In this document: one piece after another, positions 51,901 to 59,302 of the stretch
How positions within the stretch are numbered: position 1 is the stretch's first letter
How the letters are laid out: each line of letters starts with the position of its first letter
Source: Clostridia bacterium
Lineage (GTDB): Bacteria > Bacillota_A > Clostridia > Oscillospirales > CAG-272
DNA length: 64,000 bases
Direction of reading: 5' to 3'
Assembly: GCA_017468115.1 (NCBI GenBank)
Contig: JAFUJS010000019.1
Location: forward strand, 41,946 to 105,945
Position numbers and translations under genes: made by a program
Notes under the pieces: model-generated
Databases searched by the model: none
Told to the model about the DNA's origin: nothing
The model's input: the letters and a program-made list of their open reading frames with translations, nothing else

Positions 51901-53454
51901 GTCCTTAATTGTTTGAATCGTGCCGGGAAGCTGAAGCTTTACAAGTCCTGTACAGCCATAAAATGAGCCTCTGCCAATTTCGGTAATTTCGCTTCCTAGG
52001 GCAAGCTGTGTAAGGGTGGAGTTTCTAAAGGCAAATTCTCCTGTGGTGCCGGCACAGCTTATTTCAGCTCTGTCACACTTAAGCCCCTCAAAGGCACTGG
52101 CGCCGATTTCTGTTACGTTTGCGGGTACAACAAATGTGCCGTCTATGGTTAAATTATAGAAGGCATATGAGGCAATTTTAGACACTCCCTCGGGTATTTT
52201 TGCATTTTTCGATGCCAAAAGCAGGGTGCTGTCGCTCCTTGAAATGAGGGTGTTCTCCTCTGAACGATAGGTCTCGTTTTCCTCGTTTACCGTGATGCTT
52301 TCAAGAGATGCACAGCCGAAAAAGGCGTTGTCGCCTATGGTTGCTACATTTTTACCAAGGCTCAGGCTTGTTATGCTTGTGTTGCCCTCAAAGGCGCTGT
52401 TCTTAATTTCTGTTACAGGCAAGCCAAAAAGCTCATTTGGAATAACTATTTCGGTTAATGCCTCGTTTTCAAGCCCTACAACACGATACTGTGTATAGTT
52501 GTTTATAAATTCGTAGGCAATGCCGTCGTTTGGCACCTTTTTGTAGCCACATTTGCAGGACAAGTCCTTGGCAAACGAGTGCTCCCCGTAGTCAGAGGTT
52601 TCCTCCTCGTGTCCGCAAGTAGAGGGTAGCCAATGGTGTGTGGCTGTGTATTCGTACACCGTCTCAAAGCTGTGGCCTGTGGCAGGCTCCACCCGACTTG
52701 AATAATAGGAGCAATCAAAGCATTCTCTTCTGCTCTCTCCGTCCTCTGTGCAGGTTGGCTCCTTAAAATTGTATCTGCCCTTTAGCCTGTGGCTATATAC
52801 AATTTGGTACTGCGTGTGTCCGCAAAGATATTCGTAGTAGTGGCCGTCCTCGGTGGCTGTAAATTCGGTGGCTATTAGGTGGCCCCCATAATTTCCGTAT
52901 TCCAGCTTTGTAGCACCGCAATAGCAGGCTTTGGTAATCTCCTCTTTTTCAAGGCAGGTGCCTGCCTTTGTTACTGTGCCCTCGTTCCAGGTGTGCCCGT
53001 TTTTCCTGTGGCTGTAATTCTCGTGTCCGCAGGTGGTTGGGTGCCAATGGAAGTATTCATCATACTCATAGGTGTTCATATCCTCGGGATGGGTAAGGGG
53101 GGACAGATAAATGTCGTTTACATAGCCGCAGGCGCAAACACCGCGTTGGCTTCCACCCTCGGCACAGGTAGGCTCCTTTATTATCTCGTAGCTGTCATAA
53201 TAATGGGAGTCATAGCCTGATTTTTCTTCTGTATGCCCACAGGTGGAGGCGTACCAATGAAAATAGCTGTCGTAGGAATACTCTTCTTCAAAGGTGTGCC
53301 GGCAAGGTATCTCCTCCTCACATCTGTCGCACACAAAATCCTCGTTTTCATCAATGTGCTCCTCGCAGGAAGAATCACCTAGCAAAAGTCCACAGCCGCT
53401 AAGAAGCACTATGGTTATTATTAATAATGAAGCAAAAAATAGTCTCCTTCTCAT
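48898..53454 (-). CDS. BspA-like leucine-rich-repeat lipoprotein
   Basis: 1518 residues from the ATG at 53454, with GGAGG five bases ahead; 20 codons upstream are also open but lie behind the promoter's start. A lipoprotein signal ends at Cys21 (LLSGC). Residues about 30-330 hold four or five repeats ending HW..STCGH, rich in Cys and His, together with CACG and CKCG elements. From about 340 on come some forty LRR_5 repeats of the BspA type (e.g. ITEIGRGSFYGCTGLVKLQL). Surface anchored by lipid, it probably binds a host or bacterial partner. The Cys/His part may bind metal. Monocistronic, with a consensus promoter. Confidence 0.9.
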   Translation of the reverse strand: MRRRLFFASLLIITIVLLSGCGLLLGDSSCEEHIDENEDFVCDRCEEEIPCRHTFEEEYSYDSYFHWYASTCGHTEEKSGYDSHYYDSYEIIKEPTCAEGGSQRGVCACGYVNDIYLSPLTHPEDMNTYEYDEYFHWHPTTCGHENYSHRKNGHTWNEGTVTKAGTCLEKEEITKACYCGATKLEYGNYGGHLIATEFTATEDGHYYEYLCGHTQYQIVYSHRLKGRYNFKEPTCTEDGESRRECFDCSYYSSRVEPATGHSFETVYEYTATHHWLPSTCGHEEETSDYGEHSFAKDLSCKCGYKKVPNDGIAYEFINNYTQYRVVGLENEALTEIVIPNELFGLPVTEIKNSAFEGNTSITSLSLGKNVATIGDNAFFGCASLESITVNEENETYRSEENTLISRSDSTLLLASKNAKIPEGVSKIASYAFYNLTIDGTFVVPANVTEIGASAFEGLKCDRAEISCAGTTGEFAFRNSTLTQLALGSEITEIGRGSFYGCTGLVKLQLPGTIQTIKDSAFYGCAGIDEIKFNGNVNVGSNAFYGCTGAKALSLVGGTIDENAFFGCTGITTLSVPSGITAELGAFAGLSNLEELTVVYLSTVKIDGVGATHIGAFFGEDSYEGSYSAFGYCIPSTLKKLSVTGKTELYENAFASCRSLVEVEISQATRLAKKMFTSCSALETLYLPFLGRTYYNDERYTFEDLMGTGTNVKHLTIGGTYDIAERAFFDYTSLQTINLPDTLVKIGKMAFYKCTGLTELEIPASLRFIEQDAFDFTDIERVYITDIAAWCDISLYSYSESLTYCGATLYLNGSEIAGDIVIPNGPTRVGAGAFYGCEKITSVSIPSSVDIIESLAFEGCTGLEKVSLSYGLDEICSNAFTETKIRELVIPNSVRIIGYMAFSDCRELVKATLGISVANVGALAFDRCYRLTEVYKLSSYSIDVLPGFGYDGIELYASVIHTGSSEASVLCEDENGFIFALLDGKYYLVTNHEIEGEVTLPETINGNTYDIRSYAFYGKNITSVQLPDGIRVLGDLAFADTCITEINLNKVETVGASCFYASAIESLVITEAVTSIGGGAFSSCTALTDVDWQTTGEIELGSGLFESSRALEKIVVPSVVTVVPAKTFFDCTALSDVTLSPSTTRINYLAFSLCTQLNEISLPSTLTYLESSVFSGAGLTTISLPVGVYSISDGCFEDCASLESVYYSSAVLDISGSGFKNATALTTINMSKIRRVDSEGFYGCKNLKITLSSILLSIGDRAYYECIYTDSTLTVPSTVYAIGTEAFSSWRHLEKIIFEGDSVSYLGDGAFKDLFNIKSITIPTVKESMGEGIFAGCYGLESITVPFVGANKNGTKEESERETTIAYLFGQEAYDNCYLVEIPYMLNKTTCVTINAYLPSSLKKVVITEQVAIGKYAFYGSSLNTIILPSTLESIGEYAFSWCESLASITIPGSTNKIAPFAFYKCTLLGRIYFEKPTSWFMLNETIWQLKDLTDPAAAKDYFVVTDCDSEWQRNEEND

Positions 53455-53485
53455 GTCAGCCTCCATAAAAAAGTCTTCTACTTTT

Positions 53486-53514
53486 ATTTTATCACTATAA
53501 AAACCATTTGTCAA
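53486..53514 (-). promoter_or_regulatory. Sigma-A promoter of the LRR lipoprotein gene
   Basis: Minus-strand TTGACA (53514-53509), 17-base spacer, TAAAAT (53491-53486), about 25 bases before the likely start of translation's ribosome site. Confidence 0.88.
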
Positions 53515-53521
53515 CTAATGT

Positions 53522-53549
53522 AAAAATGCACGATTTTTATCGTGCATTT
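53522..53549. terminator. Terminator overlapping the end of the PHP gene
   Basis: AAATGCACGAT / ATCGTGCATTT with a TTTT loop, A and T tracts on both sides. The PHP gene's last four codons and stop form its 5' arm. Confidence 0.85.
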
Positions 53550-54361
53550 TTTAGCTTTTCGTAGTTTTCGTAAGGGGTGGTGGCGGTGGCAAGGTCGGAG
53601 TGGGTTTTTATATCTCCGTGGAAGTCGCTGCCGCCGCTTTTTATTAGGTCGTATTTGTCGCAAAGCGCCTCCAGGTATTCGGTTTCCTCTTTTGTAAAAT
53701 CGGGATAGTAGACCTCAAGACCCGCAAGCCCCGCTGCCTTTGCCTTTGGTAGCAGCTCCTCTAAAAGCTGTCTTGAAAGGCTAAGGAGAGGATGGGCAAT
53801 AACAGGCACTGCCTGCCACCCTCTGACAAGGCGGATTGCCTCACACACGTCAGGCCTTGGAATTGATTTATAAAATTCTCCGCCCTCTTTAAGCAGGGTG
53901 TCAAATGCCTCCTTAGTGGTGCTTACTACGCCCAAGTCAATAAGCGCCCTTGCAAAGTGGGCACGGTTTATGTTTTTGCCGTATTTTTTCTTTAACTGGT
54001 CCAAATCAACAGGGTAGCCGCCCTCTGTGAGCCTTTTTGAAAGGTCCCTGTTGCTTTCGTCCTTCAGCCTTAGTCTTTCCTTAAGAAAATCCTCCATTTT
54101 TGGAAGGCTTTCTTCCTTTATTAATAAAGCAAGCAAATGAATTTCCTTGCCCTTGTATTCTGTTGTCAGCTCCGAGCCTAAAACAGCCTCTAGCCCAAGC
54201 TCCTTCCCTGCCATTTTCATTTCGGCAAGACCGTCAACCGTGTTGTGGTCGGTCAATGCTACGGCACAAAGCCCCTTTTCCTTTGCATATTTTACCAGCT
54301 GGTATGGGGTTATGCTACCGTCTGAATATATAGAATGATTATGCAGGTCGCATATTTTCAT
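53537..54361 (-). CDS. PHP-domain metal-dependent phosphoesterase
   Basis: 274 residues from the ATG at 54361, chosen because the family starts at KICDLHNHSIYSDG and an AAGGAAG site precedes; 47 more codons are open upstream but overlap the nrdG promoter. PHP metal ligands are visible: DLHNHSIYSDG, ALTDHNTVDG, GSELTTEY, VIAHPLLSL, and KSGGSDFHGD. This is the stand-alone YciV/RnmA-type group, which hydrolyses 3',5'-bisphosphates or short RNA; the substrate here is unknown. It is divergent from nrdG. Confidence 0.88.
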   Translation of the reverse strand: MKICDLHNHSIYSDGSITPYQLVKYAKEKGLCAVALTDHNTVDGLAEMKMAGKELGLEAVLGSELTTEYKGKEIHLLALLIKEESLPKMEDFLKERLRLKDESNRDLSKRLTEGGYPVDLDQLKKKYGKNINRAHFARALIDLGVVSTTKEAFDTLLKEGGEFYKSIPRPDVCEAIRLVRGWQAVPVIAHPLLSLSRQLLEELLPKAKAAGLAGLEVYYPDFTKEETEYLEALCDKYDLIKSGGSDFHGDIKTHSDLATATTPYENYEKLKNAR

Positions 54362-54423
54362 AAAATCACTTCCTTTTCGACAAATACTGTAACACATATT
54401 TAGCATTTTTTCAAGATTAATAT

Positions 54424-54451
54424 TTGAATTTCGGTGTCTTTGTGCTATACT
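54424..54451 (+). promoter_or_regulatory. Probable promoter of nrdG
   Basis: TTGAAT (54424-54429), 16-base spacer, TATACT (54446-54451), followed by a CGAGGTGA ribosome site. The spacer is one base short of optimum. Confidence 0.65.
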
Positions 54452-54481
54452 TAGTATAGTAACTTTTTTGCGAGGTGAATT

Positions 54482-55174
54482 ATGGTTTTTAACGGCTTTC
54501 AAAAATTAACACTTCTTGACTTTCCGGGCAAGGTGGCTTGTACCCTCTTTTTGGCAGGGTGTAACCTGCGTTGTCCCTTTTGCCATAACGCATCCCTCGT
54601 TACCGAAATAGATAATTCCTACCAAATCAGCGACAGCGAGGTGCTTTCATACCTTAAAAAGCGCCAAGGGATTTTAGAGGGTGTTTGCGTAACAGGCGGA
54701 GAGCCGCTTTTAAGGGACGACCTTGGAAATTTTCTTAAAGAGGTAAAATCACTTGGCTATCTTGTTAAGCTGGACACAAACGGCTCCTTCCCCGAAAAGC
54801 TAAAGGCTCTTATAGAGGCAGGGCTTGTTGACTACGTGGCAATGGACATAAAAAACTGCAAGGAAAAATATGGGGTTACTGTGGGTGTTAAGGATTTTGA
54901 TATTACTCCGATTGAAAAAAGTGTAGAGCTTTTGAAAAGCAGTGTGGTTCCTTATGAATTTCGCACAACTATTGTTAGTGAATTTCACCAAATTGATGAT
55001 ATTGAGAAAATAGGTCAATGGATACAAGGCTCAGAGCCTTATTTTCTGCAGAATTTCGTTGATTCCGGCAACCTAATTGAGGGTAATTTACACGGCTACG
55101 ACAAAGAAATATTAGAAAAAATGGCAAAAAATGTAAGAGCTTTTGTGCCAAATGCCGAAATTAGGGGAATTTAG
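54482..55174 (+). CDS. nrdG: Anaerobic ribonucleotide reductase activating protein (radical SAM)
   Basis: 230 residues. The radical SAM cluster is LAGCNLRCPFCHN (C-x3-C-x2-C, Cys 27, 31, 34). GVCVTGGEPLLRDDLGNF and KLDTNGSFPEKL are the SAM-binding regions. It makes the glycyl radical in the class III reductase encoded 214 bases downstream. In many Clostridia the activase follows nrdD; here it comes first and has its own promoter, with nrdD driven separately. An alternative, PflA-type activase, is less likely given the neighbour. Confidence 0.92.
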   Translation: MVFNGFQKLTLLDFPGKVACTLFLAGCNLRCPFCHNASLVTEIDNSYQISDSEVLSYLKKRQGILEGVCVTGGEPLLRDDLGNFLKEVKSLGYLVKLDTNGSFPEKLKALIEAGLVDYVAMDIKNCKEKYGVTVGVKDFDITPIEKSVELLKSSVVPYEFRTTIVSEFHQIDDIEKIGQWIQGSEPYFLQNFVDSGNLIEGNLHGYDKEILEKMAKNVRAFVPNAEIRGI

Positions 55175-55180
55175 TCAAAA

Positions 55181-55196
55181 ACACAAGATATTGTGA
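55181..55196. promoter_or_regulatory. NrdR-like box 1
   Basis: ACACAAGATATTGTGA matches the NrdR consensus (acaCwAtATaTwGtgt) at 13-14 of 16 positions. It lies just upstream of the nrdD -35 box. Confidence 0.75.
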
Positions 55197-55205
55197 AAAA
55201 TGGTA

Positions 55206-55234
55206 TTGACAAAGCACAATATCTATGATAGAAT
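55206..55234 (+). promoter_or_regulatory. Sigma-A promoter of nrdD-trxB
   Basis: TTGACA (55206-55211), 17-base spacer, TAGAAT (55229-55234). The spacer is covered by NrdR-like box 2. Confidence 0.88.
55214..55229. promoter_or_regulatory. NrdR-like box 2
   Basis: GCACAATATCTATGAT is a weaker match to the NrdR box, 33 bases from box 1, close to the three-helical-turn spacing usual for NrdR tandem sites. It fills the promoter spacer, so NrdR binding would block RNA polymerase. Confidence 0.6.
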
Positions 55235-55237
55235 AAT

Positions 55238-55322
55238 CACGCTGACACACAAAATATGCCCGTCAGGCATACTGTCCCGAGCGTGCAACTCAAGCCAACT
55301 CAATCCGGAGTCGGCTTTTTAT
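55238..55322 (+). promoter_or_regulatory. nrdD leader: structured hairpin followed by a terminator (possible attenuator or riboswitch)
   Basis: The transcript start falls at the base of CACGCT/AGCGTG (55238-55243 with 55280-55285). Inside are GACA/TGTC (55244-55247 with 55273-55276) and ATGCC-CGTCA-GGCAT (55256-55270), with internal loops of eight and two bases. It is followed by terminator AGCC-a-ACTC / GAGT-c-GGCT (55293-55316) and five T. Its 3' arm lies in CCGGAG (55305-55310), which can instead pair with CTCCGG (55335-55340). CAACTCAA occurs twice (55286-55303). No known riboswitch class was recognised. Confidence 0.55.
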
Positions 55323-55388
55323 TCGCAAAAAACGCTCCGGTTTAATTAGCTTATTATTAAAATATGAATAAAAAAAGGAGAAAAAACT

Positions 55389-57758
55389 ATGTACAACGTA
55401 ATCAAGCGTGATGGCAAAATTGTTGATTTTAATATCAAGAAAATCAGCGATGCCATAGCACAAGCATTTGATGCTTGCCAAAAGCAATACAACCAGGATG
55501 TTATCGACTTTCTTGCTTTGAAGGTTACTGCTGACTTTGAGCCAAAGATTGAAAATGGCAAAATTTCAGTTGAGCATATTCAGGATAGCGTTGAGTCTGT
55601 TCTCATTAAAGCCGGCTACGATGATGTTTCCAAGGCATACATCATTTACCGTCGTCAAAGAGAAAAAATCCGTAACATCAACGCAACAATGGTTGACTAC
55701 AAGGCAATCATTGACAACTATCTTAACATTAACGACTGGAGAGTTAAGGAAAACTCCACAGTTACCTACTCTGTTGGTGGTCTTATTCTTTCCAACTCCG
55801 GCGCTGTAACAGCTAACTACTGGCTATCTGAGGTTTACGATGATGAAATCGCTCAGGCGCACAGAAATGCTGATATTCACATTCACGACCTTTCCATGCT
55901 CACAGGCTACTGTGCCGGTTGGTCCCTAAAGCAGCTTATTCAAGAGGGTCTTGGCGGAGTTACAGGTAAGATTACATCTGCTCCTGCATCTCACCTCTCC
56001 ACACTCTGCAACCAGATGGTTAACTTCCTCGGCATTATGCAGAACGAGTGGGCAGGCGCACAGGCATTCTCATCCTTTGACACATATCTTGCACCATTTG
56101 TAAAGGTTGACAATCTTTCCTACAAAGAGGTTAAGCAGTGCATCCAATCCTTTATTTACGGTGTTAATACTCCTTCTCGTTGGGGTACACAATCTCCATT
56201 TACAAACATTACACTTGACTGGACTGTTCCAAACGACCTTGCTGAGCTTAACTGTATCGTAGGTGGTAAGGAGCTTGACTTCAAGTATAAGGATTGTAAG
56301 GCTGAAATGGACATGATCAACAAGGCATTTATCGAGATTATGATCGAGGGTGATGCTAACGGTCGTGGCTTCCAATACCCAATCCCAACCTACTCTATCA
56401 CAAGAGACTTTGACTGGAGCGAAACAGAAAACAACAAGCTCCTGTTTGAAATGACCGCTAAGTATGGTACTCCTTACTTCTCCAACTATATCAACAGTGA
56501 TATGGAGCCAAGCGATGTTCGTTCAATGTGCTGTCGTCTGAGACTTGACCTTCGTGAGCTTAGAAAGAAGTCCGGTGGCTTCTTCGGTAGCGGTGAGTCT
56601 ACCGGTTCCGTTGGTGTTGTTACAATCAATATGCCAAGAATTGCTTACCTTGCTAAGGATGAGGCTGATTTCTATGCTCGTCTTGACAGACTCATGGACA
56701 TCTCTGCCCGTTCACTTAAGGTTAAGAGAACTGTTATTACAAGACTTCTTGATAATGGTCTTTACCCATACACAAAGAGATATCTGGGCACATTCAATAA
56801 CCACTTCTCCACAATCGGTCTTGTTGGTATGAATGAGGCTTGTCTCAATGCAAATTGGGTTAAGAAGAACCTTACCGAAGAGGAGGCTCAAGAGTTTACA
56901 AAGGACGTACTCAACCATATGAGAGAGCGCCTTTCCGACTATCAGGAAAAGTATGGCGACCTCTACAACCTTGAGGCTACTCCTGCTGAGTCCACATCCT
57001 TCCGTCTTGCTAAGCACGACGTTAAGCATTACCCTGATATCATTACTGCCGCTAAGGACGACGCAACAAAGACTCCTTACTACACCAACAGCTCACACCT
57101 TCCTGTTGGCTACACAGAGGATATCTTTACTGCTCTTGATATTCAGGACGAGCTCCAGACCCTTTACACATCAGGTACAGTATTCCACGCATTCCTTGGC
57201 GAGAAGCTTCCTGACTGGAAGGCTGCTGCTAACCTTGTTAGAAAGATTGCTGAAAACTATCGTCTACCATACTACACAATGTCCCCAACATACTCTGTAT
57301 GTAAGACTCACGGCTATATCTCCGGTGAGGATTACAGATGCCCTGAGTGTAACTCTGTAACAGAGGTTTACAGCCGTATCACAGGCTACTATCGTCCTGT
57401 TCAGAACTGGAACGACGGTAAGGCTCAGGAGTACAAGGACAGACTTGTATATGATATTTCCAAGTCCACTCTTAAGAGAGATGGCAAGCCGGTTGAAGAA
57501 AAGTCTTGCGAGTGCTGCGAAAGTGCAGGCAGCGATGCAATTTACCTCTTTACAACCGCTACATGTCCAAACTGTAAGGTTGCTTGCGCTTTGCTTGATA
57601 AGGCTGGCGTTAAGTACGAAAAGCTACTCGCTAACGAAAATGCCGAGCTTGCTACATCCTTTGGTATTAAGCAGGCACCTACACTTGTTGTAGTTAATGG
57701 TGGCGAGGCTGCTAAGTTCACAGGTGTTTCCGATATTAAGAAATACTTGGGTGCTTAA
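55389..57758 (+). CDS. nrdD: Class III anaerobic ribonucleoside-triphosphate reductase with C-terminal glutaredoxin-like domain
   Basis: 789 residues. The ATP-cone allosteric domain occupies about 1-95 (VIKRDGKIVDFNIKKISDAI). The NrdD barrel follows, with IHIHDLSMLTGYCAGWS near 175. A zinc site is near 645 (CKTHGYISGEDYRCPEC), and the glycyl radical lies at about Gly666 in RITGYYRPVQNWNDG. After a Cys-rich hinge (SCECCESAG) comes a glutaredoxin-like domain of 75 residues with CPNC (726-729) and the cis-Pro in KQAPTLVVVN. This fused redoxin is not in the E. coli enzyme and points to the thiol-dependent (NrdD2-like) type. It reduces ribonucleotides to deoxyribonucleotides without oxygen. Confidence 0.95.
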   Translation: MYNVIKRDGKIVDFNIKKISDAIAQAFDACQKQYNQDVIDFLALKVTADFEPKIENGKISVEHIQDSVESVLIKAGYDDVSKAYIIYRRQREKIRNINATMVDYKAIIDNYLNINDWRVKENSTVTYSVGGLILSNSGAVTANYWLSEVYDDEIAQAHRNADIHIHDLSMLTGYCAGWSLKQLIQEGLGGVTGKITSAPASHLSTLCNQMVNFLGIMQNEWAGAQAFSSFDTYLAPFVKVDNLSYKEVKQCIQSFIYGVNTPSRWGTQSPFTNITLDWTVPNDLAELNCIVGGKELDFKYKDCKAEMDMINKAFIEIMIEGDANGRGFQYPIPTYSITRDFDWSETENNKLLFEMTAKYGTPYFSNYINSDMEPSDVRSMCCRLRLDLRELRKKSGGFFGSGESTGSVGVVTINMPRIAYLAKDEADFYARLDRLMDISARSLKVKRTVITRLLDNGLYPYTKRYLGTFNNHFSTIGLVGMNEACLNANWVKKNLTEEEAQEFTKDVLNHMRERLSDYQEKYGDLYNLEATPAESTSFRLAKHDVKHYPDIITAAKDDATKTPYYTNSSHLPVGYTEDIFTALDIQDELQTLYTSGTVFHAFLGEKLPDWKAAANLVRKIAENYRLPYYTMSPTYSVCKTHGYISGEDYRCPECNSVTEVYSRITGYYRPVQNWNDGKAQEYKDRLVYDISKSTLKRDGKPVEEKSCECCESAGSDAIYLFTTATCPNCKVACALLDKAGVKYEKLLANENAELATSFGIKQAPTLVVVNGGEAAKFTGVSDIKKYLGA

Positions 57759-57761
57759 TTT

Positions 57762-58664
57762 ATGTTTGATATTATAGTGATCGGCGGTGGCCCTGCGGGG
57801 CTTACCGCCGCCCTATATGCTCGTAGGGCGAATAAAACTGTGTTGGTTATCGAAAAGGAAGCCTTTGGCGGACAGATAACCCACTCTCCAAAGGTTGAAA
57901 ATATACCCGGATTTATTGAGCTTTCCGGTAATGAGTTTGCTGACAAGCTCCTTACACAGGCTATGGAGCAGGGCGCTGAAATTGAGGTTGCCGAGGTAAC
58001 TGAGATTATTGACGGCGCAACTAAGGTTGTTGTAACCGACAGCGGCAGCTTTGAGAGTAAGTCGGTTATTATTGCTACCGGCGCAAAGCACAGACTTCTT
58101 GGTCTTGAGCGTGAGGTTGATTTTATCGGTCAGGGTATTTCCTTCTGTGCCGTTTGTGATGGTGCCTTTTATGAGGGCAAAACCGTTGCGGTTATCGGCG
58201 GCGGAAACTCTGCGCTCCAAGAGGCGCTTATGCTTTCCGAGCTTTGCAAGAAGGTATATGTTGTACAAAACCTCGACACTCTGACAGGCGAAAAGAAGCT
58301 CCAAGAGCTTATTTATAAGCGTGAAAACATTGAGGTTATCTGCGGCTCACTTGTTAAGGAGCTAAAGGGCGAGAACGAGCTTTCCTCTATCGTTATTGAA
58401 AACAACCAAGGAAAGAGCGAGCTTATCATTGACGGTATGTTTGTTGCAATTGGTCTTGTACCGCAAAACGAATTTGCAAGAAATATCATTCCTCTAAACA
58501 AGTATGGCTACGCACTGGCAGACGAAACCTGCTCTGTTGATGTGCAAGGCATTTATGTTGCCGGAGATTGCAGACAAAAAAGAATTCGTCAGGTAGTTAC
58601 CGCAGCTGCAGACGGCGCAACCGCTGCTTTGGCTGCTTGTGATTATATTGATAGCTTAAAATAA
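57762..58664 (+). CDS. trxB: Thioredoxin reductase
   Basis: 300 residues. The FAD motif is IVIGGGPAGLTAALYARRA, the redox pair is CAVC (about 129-132) in FCAVCDGAFYEGK, and the NADPH motif is VIGGGNSALQEALMLSEL. It starts four bases after nrdD. The likely partner is the glutaredoxin-like domain fused to NrdD, so electrons would flow NADPH to TrxB to NrdD; that pairing is inference. Confidence 0.93.
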   Translation: MFDIIVIGGGPAGLTAALYARRANKTVLVIEKEAFGGQITHSPKVENIPGFIELSGNEFADKLLTQAMEQGAEIEVAEVTEIIDGATKVVVTDSGSFESKSVIIATGAKHRLLGLEREVDFIGQGISFCAVCDGAFYEGKTVAVIGGGNSALQEALMLSELCKKVYVVQNLDTLTGEKKLQELIYKRENIEVICGSLVKELKGENELSSIVIENNQGKSELIIDGMFVAIGLVPQNEFARNIIPLNKYGYALADETCSVDVQGIYVAGDCRQKRIRQVVTAAADGATAALAACDYIDSLK

Positions 58665-58690
58665 AAAGACGGACACGTGTCCGTCTTTTT
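58663..58690. terminator. Terminator of nrdD-trxB, a 28-bp perfect palindrome
   Basis: AAAAAGACGGACAC followed at once by its reverse complement, then TTTC. The same 28 bases occur at 59761-59788. Confidence 0.88.
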
Positions 58691-58735
58691 TCTTTTTCAT
58701 AATCCAAAATAGGCTATAATACAAACATTGTCACT

Positions 58736-58886
58736 CGAAAACTTGTTTTCGTTAGTGGAAAGCATGCAAGCAACCGAAGGGAGTTGATGAGCTGTCAGCA
58801 AAGCTGACTGAGGGATTGTTTTGTATCTATTTGCAATCCCTCCGACATTTTCTTACGAAAACGCCACCTCCCTTTCACAAGGGAGG
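58736..58886. repeat. Hairpin-rich intergenic element, possibly a MITE-like repeat
   Basis: Four stems lie in a row: CGAAAAC/GTTTTCG (58736-58751), GTCAGC/GCTGAC (58794-58808), GAGGGATTG/CAATCCCTC (58810-58842) and CCTCCCTT/AAGGGAGG (58867-58886). Elements of this composition are familiar from spacers in gut Clostridia genomes, but only one copy is in the window. No gene. Confidence 0.5.
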
Positions 58887-58919
58887 CTCTTATTAATCCC
58901 ATTTTGGTAGCAGGAGTAT

Positions 58920-59168
58920 TCATTTTTCTAACGCTTCCTTGGTAAGCCTTGCACCTATCTTAAAGCCCTTTACAAAATACTCCTCACTATACATTTGGCA
59001 AAGCTCTGTAACAAGGTCGTCATACTCTCCGAAAAGCTCTCTGTCTATTTTTCCTGCAAAAAGCTTTTTTTCAACCTCGTAGATTTCTGCACTTTTTTCG
59101 ATAATTGCTTGATTTTCAATCTTTCCGAAATAAAGCTCTCTAAATAATTCTCTGATGCAATCTGACAT
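58920..59168 (-). CDS. Small protein, DUF6809-like
   Basis: 82 residues, ATG at 59168 with AAAGGAG. The sequence is helical and charged, with ELYFGKIENQ near the start and FVKGFKIGARLTKEAL at the end. This matches the small DUF6809-type proteins often found next to phage-like repressors in Clostridia. The function is unknown. It is divergent from the two XRE genes and shares the symmetric operator at 59193-59261. Confidence 0.7.
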   Translation of the reverse strand: MSDCIRELFRELYFGKIENQAIIEKSAEIYEVEKKLFAGKIDRELFGEYDDLVTELCQMYSEEYFVKGFKIGARLTKEALEK

Positions 59169-59192
59169 AATTTTCTCCTTTATGGCGTTGTT

Positions 59193-59261
59193 ACAACTTG
59201 ATTGTACACACTATATTTTAACAACTTTTAAGTTGTAATTCAAGTACAATCCAAAAGTTGT
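59193..59261. promoter_or_regulatory. Symmetric operator region between DUF6809-like and XRE genes
   Basis: Heptamer ACAACTT occurs at 59193 and 59221, and its reverse complement AAGTTGT at 59230 and 59255. The inner pair forms a 16-bp palindrome ACAACTTTTAAGTTGT. The outer pair is extended by GATTGTAC (59200-59207) and GTACAATC (59244-59251). The whole 69 bases are an inverted repeat between divergent genes, as expected for an autoregulatory XRE repressor. Confidence 0.7.
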
Positions 59262-59302
59262 ATTATATAATTTTTTCAGAAATATATAATTGGAGGGAGA
59301 AA

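Noticed and set aside
53455..53514. 20-codon N-terminal extension of the LRR lipoprotein
   Set aside because: It would start inside the -35 box of the gene's own promoter; the lipoprotein signal begins at the ATG at 53454 with a GGAGG site.
55238..55322. Cobalamin or 2'-dG riboswitch upstream of nrdD
   Set aside because: The conserved core sequences of those classes are absent; left as an unclassified leader.
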